A stretch of 64,000 nt of DNA from Lachnospiraceae bacterium (GCA_009780115.1 WRAQ01000005.1:1-64000); one strand, 5' to 3'; numbered from the stretch's first letter, positions 51,644 to 60,043 are shown. The notes: generated from the sequence alone by a model not told the origin. Numbers and translations: made by a program.

Positions 51644-53053
51644 ATGGCAGGAATAGGTTTTGAACTGAAAAAAATATTCAAGGAGCGCAGTATCGTCAGT
51701 ATGTTTCGCGGTGCTATTTATTCTACTTTCGTGACAATTGGCCCGATGCTGATTATAATGGTTTTTTATCTGGCTCTGTTATTGCTGATGGGTTATCGTA
51801 ATGTCAGCTTTGAAGAAAGGGATTTGCTGGTTTCGATTATCCTTTATACCTTTATTTTCTCATTGATTTTAACCAGCCCTTTGGGAGCGGCGGTTTCCCG
51901 TTTTATCGCCGACAAGATATTCGAGGAACGGTTTGATGATATACTGGCTGGTTTTTATGCCGGCCTGCTCACAAATGTGATTATTGCCGGTTCGGTCTCA
52001 ATTCCTTTTATCGTGATTACGATTAGCCGGGGAAATGTTGACCCGCTTTTAATGGTACTAGCCGGTGCTTTATTTATGGCTCTGGTATTTGTCTTCTACG
52101 AAATGACCTTTATATCGGCACTCAAAGATTATCATTCAATTACGATGGCTTATCTGATTGGAATGGGGATAACCTTGATTGTTGCAACCGTTTTATTCTA
52201 TGTCTTTCATGTGGAATTTCTCATTTCAGTCCTCGGGGGGATGGCCTTAGGGTTTACGTTAATTGCAATGAATCTTTTTGCGCAAATTCTACGGTACTTT
52301 ACCACCAATAGCCATAACTACCGTGCTTTCCTGCAAATTTTATGGAAATACCGGCTTTTATTTATTGGAAATTTATTTTATGTCTTTGGTTTATATATCC
52401 ACAACTTTGTTTTTTGGTTTAACCCATCTCTACGGATTGTCGTCGCCGATACTTTCCGCTCGGCGCCGGTTTATGATACCGCAACCTTTCTAGCAATGCT
52501 GACTAATATTTCGGTGACGGTTATTTTTACCGTGCGGGTCGAGATAAAATTCCATGAAAAATACCAAATCTTCTGTCAGCAAATATTAGGCGGGATTGGT
52601 GAAGATATTGAAATGGCAAAGAAAAATATGTTTATGGTACTTCGCAATGAAATCGTTTTTCTGGTGCAAATTCAAACGATTATTTCAGCGATTTTCTTTA
52701 TGCTTTTATCATTATTTGCCCCTTTCCTTGGCTTCGGGGGTATGGTAATGGTAATTTATCCGGCGGTGGCAGCAGGCTTTTTCGTACTATTTATGATGTA
52801 TTGTACGATGGTTTTCTTGTTTTATTACGACGACCAAACCGGAGCCTTGATTACTTCGGTGATATTTTTCAGTGTTACACTAACCGCCGCATTGCTGCTT
52901 AGCAATTCGTCGCCAAATTATTATGGTTTAGCCTTATTTGCCGGGGGAATGGTAAGTTTATTCTTTGCGCTTTTCCGCTTAAGATATGTCGAGCGGACGA
53001 TTGACCGGCGAATCTTTTGCCGGGGTAAGCTGTTGAATGTATCAGGGGAGTAA
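51644..53053 (+). CDS. pelG: Pel polysaccharide transporter PelG
   Basis: This 469-residue inner-membrane flippase-like protein of the MOP/PST group has about 12 predicted helices. The N-terminus MAGIGFELKKIFKERS is the PelG hallmark. In known systems PelG works with PelD and PelE and the cytosolic PelF to polymerise and export Pel. Start ATG 51644 has AAGGAG upstream; earlier in-frame starts lie inside pelF. It is the last gene of the operon, followed by repeat R3 copy 2. Confidence 0.92.
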   Translation: MAGIGFELKKIFKERSIVSMFRGAIYSTFVTIGPMLIIMVFYLALLLLMGYRNVSFEERDLLVSIILYTFIFSLILTSPLGAAVSRFIADKIFEERFDDILAGFYAGLLTNVIIAGSVSIPFIVITISRGNVDPLLMVLAGALFMALVFVFYEMTFISALKDYHSITMAYLIGMGITLIVATVLFYVFHVEFLISVLGGMALGFTLIAMNLFAQILRYFTTNSHNYRAFLQILWKYRLLFIGNLFYVFGLYIHNFVFWFNPSLRIVVADTFRSAPVYDTATFLAMLTNISVTVIFTVRVEIKFHEKYQIFCQQILGGIGEDIEMAKKNMFMVLRNEIVFLVQIQTIISAIFFMLLSLFAPFLGFGGMVMVIYPAVAAGFFVLFMMYCTMVFLFYYDDQTGALITSVIFFSVTLTAALLLSNSSPNYYGLALFAGGMVSLFFALFRLRYVERTIDRRIFCRGKLLNVSGE

Positions 53054-53056
53054 AGC

Positions 53057-53127
53057 GAAGAGTTTATCTAAATTTGTGTCAATAAGAACGCAAACAAAGA
53101 AAATCTAAAGCTTCATACGGGAAGAAT
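53057..53127 (-). repeat. Dispersed repeat R3, copy 2
   Basis: Reverse-oriented copy of 4353-4423, also 71 bp. It starts 4 bp after pelG and ends 12 bp before the convergent lipoprotein gene, in the same convergent setting as copy 1. The palindromic core can act as a terminator in both directions. Confidence 0.6.
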
Positions 53128-53138
53128 GATATTATATA

Positions 53139-53657
53139 TTATTCTTCTGTGTATTGCATTACATCAGCGGCGATATAATAGTAGGTCTGCCCGGATTCAA
53201 GATAACTGCTGTAGATACCGGTGATTTCAATTTCGGTCATGTCCGGCGGAAAATCCCCGGGGAAAATATAATCATCACCGAGGATGAACTCAAGCCCTTG
53301 CTGGCAGCAGGAATCAGCATCTTCAATTAAAACGAAATGATAATAGTCATCAGTTACATCATAATAAGCGGCAAAGTAACTTCCTTTTAAGCGAATCGAC
53401 TTTCCGAGGTAGGATTCGGGATTGCTGGTGATATTATTGACTTCAGCAAAAATCATTGTTCTGCTCATAATTGATAAGTCAATATCAACTTCGCGTGCTG
53501 ATTTTGAGTTATTACCAGTTGTGGAATCAAACACTTCTTTAGCTTCTTCGTTACGATTCTCATTATGGTTATCGTTACCGCAGCCAGTGATTGGCTGAAC
53601 CGCAAATGGTATGATTACCAGACATAATATTAAGAATTTTAAAATCGTTTTTTTCAT
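53139..53657 (-). CDS. Zinc-locus lipoprotein (CCQQG protein)
   Basis: This 172-residue protein has a lipoprotein-like signal (TGC at about residue 26) and a compact domain with a vicinal cysteine motif ADSCCQQGLEF. The motif resembles that of YcgQ/TIGR03943 proteins linked to metal transport. It follows a zinc ABC operon in the same direction after a terminator. A metal-binding accessory role is inferred. AGGAAAG precedes ATG. Confidence 0.65.
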   Translation of the reverse strand: MKKTILKFLILCLVIIPFAVQPITGCGNDNHNENRNEEAKEVFDSTTGNNSKSAREVDIDLSIMSRTMIFAEVNNITSNPESYLGKSIRLKGSYFAAYYDVTDDYYHFVLIEDADSCCQQGLEFILGDDYIFPGDFPPDMTEIEITGIYSSYLESGQTYYYIAADVMQYTEE

Positions 53658-53701
53658 ATGAATTTCTTTCCTATATTTGCGAATTAAGTATATCCTTTAA
53701 G

Positions 53702-53749
53702 GAGAAAACTATGTTTTCTCTCAAAATGGCCGCCGCCGGGCGGCTATTT
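53702..53749 (-). terminator. Tandem hairpins after the zinc permease gene
   Basis: Read leftward, a GC-rich stem (GCCGCC/GGCGGC extended by A/T pairs, 53724-53749) ends in ATTTTG right after the permease stop. A second 8-bp stem GAGAAAAC/GTTTTCTC (53702-53720) follows. Confidence 0.7.
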
Positions 53750-53750
53750 C

Positions 53751-54599
53751 TTATCCTCTACTTATTATTTTTCCAACAAGACTAAACAATAAAAATCCGG
53801 CAATATCAACAGCAACAATTGTTGAGCCAACCGGTGTACCGGCCAGAATCGAAATCAGAATCCCTAAGGCCGCACAAATAACCGAAACAAATACCGAGCA
53901 AATCGTAACGGCGCGGAAGCTTTTAAAGACCCGCATTGCCGAAAGGGCGGGAAAGATAACTAATGCTGAAATCAACAGGGCACCAACTAAATTCATTGCA
54001 ACAACAATAACGATCGCGATAGTCGTCGCCAGAATTAGATTATAAGCTTTAGATTTTACACCGGTAGCAGTCATAAAATCCTCATCAAAGGTAATTGCGA
54101 AGATTTTGTGATAAAAAACTAAAAATACGACCACAACTAAAGCAGACAAAATCCCGCTTAACCAAACATCAGTCATTGACAAAGTAAGAATTGATGTTGA
54201 GCCAAATAAAGTCGTGCAAACATCCCCGGCTAGATTGGAAGAACTTGAAAATACATTTAAAATAAGATAACCAATCGCCAGCGTTCCAACTGACAGCATT
54301 GCCAAGGCGGCATCCCCTTTAATTTTGCTATTTTGGCCGGAACAAAGCAAGATAATCGCGCAAATGATAGTTACCGGCAAGACAAGAAAAAGATTATTAG
54401 TCAGGTTCATCGCCGTCGCAATAGCGATAGCGCCAAAAGCAACATGGGATAAACCATCACCGATAAACGAAAACCGCTTAAGTACCAAGGTAACACCAAG
54501 AAGCGACGAGCATAGGGCAATTAAGGTGCCGGTAATCATCGCGTAACGGACGAAAGGGAATTGAAAGTAAAGAACTAATTTGTCGATTATTTCGTGCAT
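53751..54599 (-). CDS. znuB: Zinc/manganese ABC transporter permease
   Basis: This 282-residue permease of the ABC-3 family has about eight membrane helices and the conserved segment GDGLSHVAFGAIAIA typical of ZnuB/MntB. It forms the channel for metal import with the ATPase encoded 1 bp upstream. The metal is called zinc mainly from the His-rich binding protein of the same operon. An AAGGA site precedes ATG. Confidence 0.9.
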   Translation of the reverse strand: MHEIIDKLVLYFQFPFVRYAMITGTLIALCSSLLGVTLVLKRFSFIGDGLSHVAFGAIAIATAMNLTNNLFLVLPVTIICAIILLCSGQNSKIKGDAALAMLSVGTLAIGYLILNVFSSSSNLAGDVCTTLFGSTSILTLSMTDVWLSGILSALVVVVFLVFYHKIFAITFDEDFMTATGVKSKAYNLILATTIAIVIVVAMNLVGALLISALVIFPALSAMRVFKSFRAVTICSVFVSVICAALGILISILAGTPVGSTIVAVDIAGFLLFSLVGKIISRG

Positions 54600-54600
54600 A

Positions 54601-55302
54601 TTATTCCTTATTTTGCTTCATGATATCTGTGGATTGTTGCGCGCCAATATCTAGTACATTGCTGGCAAAGCTCACCGAATTATCAATATCATGAGAAATC
54701 ATAATAATCGTGATGCCCTCATCGTTAAGGGTTTTGATTATGGTATACAACTCTAATGTCGCCTGCGGGTCAAGCCCGGCGACGGGCTCATCTAAAAGCA
54801 GAATCTTGCGGGTCGCACATAACGCCCTTGCTAAAAGGGCCCGTTGTTGCTGTCCGCCGGAAAGCTCACGATAACAACGTCCGGCTAAGCTACCGATTCC
54901 GAGTTTCCTCATATTTTTTTCGGCAATTGCTTTTTCAGCGATAGTATAAAAAGGTCTTAGGCCGGTACGGTTAATTAAGCCGGAATAAACTACTTCCCTG
55001 ACAGTGGCTGGAAAATCTTTTTGAATTTGCGTTTGCTGGGGAAGATAACCTATTTCGGTAGCTTTAATTCCATTACCCCAGATAATCTGACCGGACATCG
55101 GTGTCTTTAAACCTAATAAAGTTTTCATCAAGGTACTTTTTCCCGAGCCATTTTGGCCGGTAATACAAAGATAATCCCCATGATTAACAATAAAGGAAAG
55201 ATCGTTTATAACGATTTTTCCTTCATAACCAAGCGTAAGATTCTGACAAGAAATAAGCGCTTCGGTATTTAGGGTTTCTTGTATGGTTTCCGGCATTAAC
55301 AT
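54601..55302 (-). CDS. znuC: Zinc/manganese ABC transporter ATP-binding protein
   Basis: This 233-residue ATPase has Walker A GQNGSGKST (about 54-62), the signature LSGGQQQR and Walker B ILLLDEP. It drives import through the permease. The gene is immediately downstream of the binding-protein gene (adjacent bases), so translation is probably coupled. Confidence 0.9.
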   Translation of the reverse strand: MLMPETIQETLNTEALISCQNLTLGYEGKIVINDLSFIVNHGDYLCITGQNGSGKSTLMKTLLGLKTPMSGQIIWGNGIKATEIGYLPQQTQIQKDFPATVREVVYSGLINRTGLRPFYTIAEKAIAEKNMRKLGIGSLAGRCYRELSGGQQQRALLARALCATRKILLLDEPVAGLDPQATLELYTIIKTLNDEGITIIMISHDIDNSVSFASNVLDIGAQQSTDIMKQNKE

Positions 55303-56424
55303 TTACCTCAAAACAGCCTCTAAAACTTTTAAATTGCTTTCCATAATCTGCAGATACGTAGTCTGGACAGCTTCAATTGCCGAAATTGATTGCATTGAGT
55401 TTAAAACGTGGATTGTTTGATTTTTATCAGCGGTATTACTAATAATAGTTCTTGCGATTGATTGATCGGAACTCTCGGTAACAACAAGGGAATTAAGTTT
55501 AAGTTCATCAATTTTTCCGGCAAGGAAAATAATTGTCTCAAAACTTGCTTCAGTTTCAGCGGAACAGCCGGGGAAAGCAGCATAATAAGTTATACAATAG
55601 TCTTCAGCCAGATACCGGAACGGGAAACGGTCGCCGCATAAAATAACAAGGTTTGACGAATTATTGATTACTTCGTTATATTGGTCTTTTAAAACAGATA
55701 TTTTATTAAGATAAGCGTTTTTGTTTGCTTCATATATTTCGCGGTTAGCCGGGTCAAGTGATATAATTGCTTCAGTAATTGAACCGGTCAAAAAGGCAGC
55801 ATTATAAAGTGAAAGCCAAACATGCTCGTCCGCTTCATCATCATGATGGTGGTCATCATCGTCGTGGTGATGATGGCCGTGATGGTCGTGATGATGGCCA
55901 TGATGGTGGTCATCGCAACTGTCTTGTTCATTCCTTGCGCCGCTTGCTTCAATAAATTCTTCGAACTCATCTGAATCAAGCAAATACATTAAATCAATTG
56001 ATATCATATCCGGATTAAGGGAATTAGCTAAAACGCCGTCAACCCAACGGTCAGATTCACCACCAATATAGATGAATAAGTCAGAGATTGAGATGGTTAC
56101 GATATCGTCCACGGATGGTTGATAATTGTGTAAGTCAACCCGGTTGCCCAGCAAGACTAAATCAAAATCAGATATCTTTTCACCTAATATCTGCCTGACC
56201 CAATCATATTGTGGGAATATCGTGCAGACAATCGTTAATTTCTCAGGTTCAGGTTCTTCGGGTAATTCAATAACCGGAGCCGCTTCCGGCTCAGGGCTTT
56301 CAGAGGGTACGCTTTCAGTTTCCTGCTGGCTGACTTGAGCTTCAATAACAGGTTGGTTTGACTGGCCGCAGGCAGAAAACAGGAGAGCTGCTATTATGAT
56401 TAGTAAAGTTAGTTTATTCTTCAT
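55303..56424 (-). CDS. znuA: Zinc-binding lipoprotein of ABC transporter, with His-rich loop
   Basis: This 373-residue cluster A-I binding protein has a lipoprotein signal (lipobox LFSACG), a Glu/Pro-rich linker and two lobes around a long helix. A loop rich in His and Asp (about 170-205, with about 18 His) is the hallmark of ZnuA zinc-specific proteins rather than manganese ones. Ligand histidines are likely in LVDLHNYQPS and DEHVWLS. No Shine-Dalgarno sequence precedes ATG, and a consensus promoter ends 6 nt before it, so the mRNA may be leaderless. Confidence 0.9.
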   Translation of the reverse strand: MKNKLTLLIIIAALLFSACGQSNQPVIEAQVSQQETESVPSESPEPEAAPVIELPEEPEPEKLTIVCTIFPQYDWVRQILGEKISDFDLVLLGNRVDLHNYQPSVDDIVTISISDLFIYIGGESDRWVDGVLANSLNPDMISIDLMYLLDSDEFEEFIEASGARNEQDSCDDHHHGHHHDHHGHHHHDDDDHHHDDEADEHVWLSLYNAAFLTGSITEAIISLDPANREIYEANKNAYLNKISVLKDQYNEVINNSSNLVILCGDRFPFRYLAEDYCITYYAAFPGCSAETEASFETIIFLAGKIDELKLNSLVVTESSDQSIARTIISNTADKNQTIHVLNSMQSISAIEAVQTTYLQIMESNLKVLEAVLR

Positions 56425-56430
56425 TCTTAT

Positions 56431-56459
56431 AAGTTAGCATGATGTTTTAAACTTGTCAA
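56431..56459 (-). promoter_or_regulatory. Sigma-A promoter abutting the znuA start codon
   Basis: Read leftward: perfect TTGACA (56454-56459), 17-bp spacer, TAACTT (56431-56436), then 6 nt to ATG 56424. The predicted start site coincides with the A of the ATG. No recognised Zur box is seen. Confidence 0.6.
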
Positions 56460-56531
56460 TACAAAATGCAGGAATTAATCTGAAATTATTTTAACATATT
56501 GGTGTATGCACCATTGTTTTAAGCAACTGGA

Positions 56532-56560
56532 TTGACCGTTACCCTGCTATAGCGTATAAT
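56532..56560 (+). promoter_or_regulatory. Sigma-A promoter of the ATP-grasp gene
   Basis: TTGACC (56532-56537), 17-bp spacer, perfect TATAAT (56555-56560). The ATG at 56611 has an AAAGGAAAG site. Confidence 0.75.
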
Positions 56561-56610
56561 GCTAATCATAGACTAACTCAAAAAGGCAAACAAAAAGGAA
56601 AGCACAATAA

Positions 56611-57945
56611 ATGAAATACGAAATGGAAATTCTTGAAATAATAGAAAAAAACCTGGATCAAGGAGCGGCTGATTTTGCTCATATTAATAAATTGATTAAG
56701 GAAAATGATTTATCTTACAAAAATATTTGTGTCCGGACATTAGCGGTTCCAAAGATTTTGTCAACGGCAAGGTATGCAGAAATTTGTGATTTCATCACTA
56801 AGTTATACAAAATATTTGATAAAATTATTAATCATTATTTCGCCGATGCCGGTTATCGCGGGCTATTTGGTTTTGAACCGGGGCTGGAAGAGCTGATTCT
56901 CGCTTCGAGCCGCCGCAATTGCTGGATTCCAATGGCACGAATTGATTTTTTCCTCAATGAAGAAACTGGTACGATTAAGATGTGTGAAATAAATACCGAT
57001 GGTACAAGTGCGATGAATGAAGACCGGTTATTGGGAGAATTTCTTAGTGAAAATTCCGCTTTCCAGACTTTTATGCAAGGTAAAACCTATCGGCGCTTTG
57101 AGCTGTTTGATTCTTGGGTAAAAGAATTTTTGGAGGTTTATCAGGCATATTGTACTGGTTCATATAAGAACCCGCGGGTAGCAATCGTTGATTTTTTGGA
57201 TGTTGGATATGTGACAGAATTTGAAAAGTTCAAAGCGACTTTCATCGAACATGGTATTGAAACCGAAATTTGCGATATCTGTGACTTAAGTTATGACGGC
57301 ACAGTACTTCGGACCGGGAGCGGGATGGTTGTCGATGCGATATACCGCCGGGCAGTCACTAGTGATATCATGAATAACTTAGACAAGGTAGGGGACTTTA
57401 TTAAAGCGGTGAAAGATGGGGCAGTTTGCCTTGTTGGCGATTTCGTTACACAGGTTGTTCACAATAAACGCTTGTTTTTTATCTTATTTCATGAGGCAAC
57501 AAAGAATATTTTAACCGGCGAAGAGTTTGAATTTATCACCGGACACTTTCCGGAAACATTTTCTTTGACGAGCGAAAATTTGACGGCTAATAAAGTATAT
57601 GAAAACAGGGAAAAATGGATAATAAAGCCTTGTGATTCATATGGGGCAAAAGGTTTTTTTGCCGGGCGGAATCTAAGTAAGGAAAAGTGGGAGCAGGCTT
57701 GTGAAGAACACCTTAAAGAAGACTATATCCTGCAAGAATTTAACGCCCCTTATAAAACTCTTAATATTGATTTTACAAACGAAAATCGTAATGTCCGTGA
57801 ATATAGCAATTTAACCGGCATATTCTGTTATAATGGTAAACCATATGGCGCATACTCACGGATGGCGGATGGTGAGATTATATCAACCCAATATGATGAG
57901 AAAACAATAGCAACGCTGCTACTCACAGCTAACGGCGGCTCATAG
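56611..57945 (+). CDS. Glutathionylspermidine-synthase-like ATP-grasp protein
   Basis: This 444-residue protein resembles the C-terminal amidoligase of glutathionylspermidine synthases, a circularly permuted ATP-grasp fold. Recognisable parts are MCEINTDGTSAMNEDR (about residues 128-143), WIIKPCDSYGAKGFF (about 336-350) and YILQEFN. Such stand-alone proteins probably form amide bonds on peptides or polyamines. The substrate is unknown. The last bases lie in repeat R2 copy B, as with the HprK-like kinase gene. Confidence 0.78.
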   Translation: MKYEMEILEIIEKNLDQGAADFAHINKLIKENDLSYKNICVRTLAVPKILSTARYAEICDFITKLYKIFDKIINHYFADAGYRGLFGFEPGLEELILASSRRNCWIPMARIDFFLNEETGTIKMCEINTDGTSAMNEDRLLGEFLSENSAFQTFMQGKTYRRFELFDSWVKEFLEVYQAYCTGSYKNPRVAIVDFLDVGYVTEFEKFKATFIEHGIETEICDICDLSYDGTVLRTGSGMVVDAIYRRAVTSDIMNNLDKVGDFIKAVKDGAVCLVGDFVTQVVHNKRLFFILFHEATKNILTGEEFEFITGHFPETFSLTSENLTANKVYENREKWIIKPCDSYGAKGFFAGRNLSKEKWEQACEEHLKEDYILQEFNAPYKTLNIDFTNENRNVREYSNLTGIFCYNGKPYGAYSRMADGEIISTQYDEKTIATLLLTANGGS

Positions 57946-58047
57946 CAATGATGATGCACACAAATCGCAAATATGCGGTTTAGTGCTTTCGCAACTCGGG
58001 ATTTTGCGCAAAAAGCACGCAAAACACCTCGCGGAATAGTTACTCAT
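57942..58047. repeat. Dispersed repeat R2, copy B
   Basis: This is a second copy of the element at 27964-28068, starting inside the ATP-grasp stop region. The stem AAATCGCA/TGCGGTTT is present. The second hairpin keeps TTTTGCG/CGCAAAA but has two mismatches where copy A is perfect. It ends CTCGCGGAATAGTTACTCAT, 47 bp before the SCP2 gene. Confidence 0.65.
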
Positions 58048-58094
58048 AAACTGCAACATCGCAACTATATTAGTTGAATGAAGGAGGTAATGAA

Positions 58095-58421
58095 ATGACA
58101 TTAGAAAATGTAGTAAAGGAAGTAAAGGAAAAGGCAGCATCGTTTAAAGAAGGAAGCTATGAAGGGTTTCTTGCGGTGCAAATAACGCTTACTGATTTAG
58201 AACAGGCGTTTTATGTGGAAGTAAAAGATGGTAAGCTTACAGTCGCGCCATATGAGTATCATGACCGTCAAGCGAATTTGAAGATTACTTCTGCGAATTT
58301 CATCAAAATGATTAACGGAAAACTTAATTCTGTCCTTGCGTTCACGACCGGCAAACTGAAAATTGACGGTGATATCGGGAAAGCGACCGAGATGGCGAAC
58401 TTGCTAAAAGGAACGGAGTAG
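58095..58421 (+). CDS. SCP-2 sterol-transfer-like domain protein
   Basis: This 108-residue protein consists of a single SCP2-like fold that binds hydrophobic ligands, with the typical C-terminal segment MINGKLNSVLAFTTGKLKIDGD. It is soluble, with no signal peptide. ATG 58095 is preceded by a perfect AAGGAGGT at 58081-58088. Its ligand is unknown. Confidence 0.85.
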   Translation: MTLENVVKEVKEKAASFKEGSYEGFLAVQITLTDLEQAFYVEVKDGKLTVAPYEYHDRQANLKITSANFIKMINGKLNSVLAFTTGKLKIDGDIGKATEMANLLKGTE

Positions 58422-58438
58422 AAGTATTTTAAACTCTT

Positions 58439-58550
58439 TAAAGCAGACAATAAACTCTCTTCGTCGCTGTGACCTATTGAACTTACATTTACGCTTTCTT
58501 TCGGGAAGAAGGCGGTCTAATGCTTCTGCGAGATGTTTTTGTCTGCTTTA
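58439..58550. repeat. Dispersed structured repeat R1, copy 4 (inverted)
   Basis: This reverse-oriented copy fills the gap between convergent genes. Terminal arms AAAGCAGACAA (58440-58450) and TTGTCTGCTTT (58539-58549) pair perfectly, plus one outer pair. Where other copies have GGCC and GGCC, this one has GACC (58471-58474) and GGTC (58514-58517), which still pair. This compensatory change supports an RNA-level structure. Confidence 0.7.
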
Positions 58551-58556
58551 CGGAGC

Positions 58557-60008
58557 TTAAGGATTTGTCTCCCTGAGTAGCTTCATTTTCGTGTCATAAA
58601 GTTCCTGCGACAAATCCACATAAACCACATGGGGATTGACAAAACGCCTGGTTTCGTCCCACAAAGTCGCAAGTTCATTTTGACAATAATCACGGATTGT
58701 CATAACCGGCGGTGAATCATAAACACATTCACCATCTTTAAATATCGGTATCATTAATTCGCGCAGCCTGAAACTTCCGCCGTCAAGTACGGTTTTTTTC
58801 CATGGCTCATTGGGGTCAAAGAGTTTGAGCGGCTCTTTTTCATGATATTGTTCGTCAACTAAGCAAATCAAATCGGCTTTAATTTTGCCGCTTTCTTTAT
58901 CATAAATGCGGAGTACTTTTTTATTACCCGGATTTGTTACCTTATCTGAGTTCTCCGAAAATTTTATCTTAGGTACAAATTTGCCGTCAGCCCCCATAAT
59001 TGCTGCTAGTTTGTAGACTCCGCCAAAAGCCGGGTCGTCTTTGGATGTGATCAAGTGTGTCCCAACCCCCCAAGTGGTAATCATCGCCCCTTGAGCTTTC
59101 AGGCTTTCAATCAAATACTCATCAAGATCATTGGAGGCAGAAATAATGGCATTAGTAAATCCGGCGGCATCCAGCATTCGCCGGGCTTTTTTGGAAAGAT
59201 AAGCCAAATCTCCGCTATCTAAACGGATGCCATAATTTTTCAATGGGGAGCCGGCCGCCCGCATTTCTTCAAAAACCCGGATTGCATTAGGGATACCTAT
59301 TTTGAGCGTATCATAAGTATCTACCAGTAAAAAACAAGCATTGGGGTACATCTCGGCATAAGTTTTAAAAGCCGTATACTCATCGGGAAAACTCATCACC
59401 CAACTGTGGGCATGAGTGCCGCGGACAGGTACATCGAAAAGCTGTCCGCAAAGAACATTCGAGGTGCCGACACACCCGCCAATCATCGCCGCCCTTGCCC
59501 CATAAATCCCGGCATCAGGCCCCTGTGCCCGGCGTAAACCAAACTCTAAAATGCTGTCACCCTTTGCGGCATAACAAACGCGGGAGGCCTTAGTTGCAAT
59601 TAAGCTTTGGTGGTTAACAATATTCAAAATTGCGGTTTCGATTAACTGCGCTTCCATAATCGGGGCAACAACTTTAATAAGTGGTTCACGGGGAAAGACC
59701 ACCGTACCTTCGGGAATCGCATAGATGTCGCCGGAAAAATGAAAACTCTGTAAATATGCTAGAAAATCTTCATCAAATATTTTAAGGCTGCGCAGATACT
59801 TAATATCTGCTGCCGAAAAGTGCAGTTCCTTAATAAAGCGGATTAGTTGCTCAAGGCCGGCAACAACCGCATATCCGCCATTACAGGGATTTGACCGGTA
59901 GAACATATCAAAAATGACAGTCTCATTGCGGTCTTTGTGACGGAAATATCCTTGCATCATTGTAAGCTCATATAAATCGGTCAATAAAGTGAGATTTTGT
60001 TTGTCCAT
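58557..60008 (-). CDS. pncB: Nicotinate phosphoribosyltransferase
   Basis: This 483-residue enzyme makes nicotinate mononucleotide from nicotinate and PRPP in NAD salvage. Family features include LLTDLYELTMMQGYF at the N-terminus, the region with GTHAHSWVMSF and the LDSGDLAYLSKKAR motif. The length fits the longer Firmicutes form. The gene has no Shine-Dalgarno sequence, and its promoter -10 ends 6 nt before ATG. Confidence 0.95.
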   Translation of the reverse strand: MDKQNLTLLTDLYELTMMQGYFRHKDRNETVIFDMFYRSNPCNGGYAVVAGLEQLIRFIKELHFSAADIKYLRSLKIFDEDFLAYLQSFHFSGDIYAIPEGTVVFPREPLIKVVAPIMEAQLIETAILNIVNHQSLIATKASRVCYAAKGDSILEFGLRRAQGPDAGIYGARAAMIGGCVGTSNVLCGQLFDVPVRGTHAHSWVMSFPDEYTAFKTYAEMYPNACFLLVDTYDTLKIGIPNAIRVFEEMRAAGSPLKNYGIRLDSGDLAYLSKKARRMLDAAGFTNAIISASNDLDEYLIESLKAQGAMITTWGVGTHLITSKDDPAFGGVYKLAAIMGADGKFVPKIKFSENSDKVTNPGNKKVLRIYDKESGKIKADLICLVDEQYHEKEPLKLFDPNEPWKKTVLDGGSFRLRELMIPIFKDGECVYDSPPVMTIRDYCQNELATLWDETRRFVNPHVVYVDLSQELYDTKMKLLRETNP

Positions 60009-60014
60009 GGGGAT

Positions 60015-60043
60015 AGTATATATGATATAATTAGATGAGGCAA
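60015..60043 (-). promoter_or_regulatory. Sigma-A promoter abutting the pncB start codon
   Basis: Read leftward: TTGCCT (60038-60043), 17-bp spacer, TATACT (60015-60020), then 6 nt to ATG 60008. The predicted start site is at the ATG. Confidence 0.6.

Noticed and set aside
57828-58140. Leftward Cys-rich ORFs over 57828-58140 resembling one over 27805-28143
   Set aside because: Their likeness comes from repeat R2 read on the opposite strand; neither has a ribosome site.
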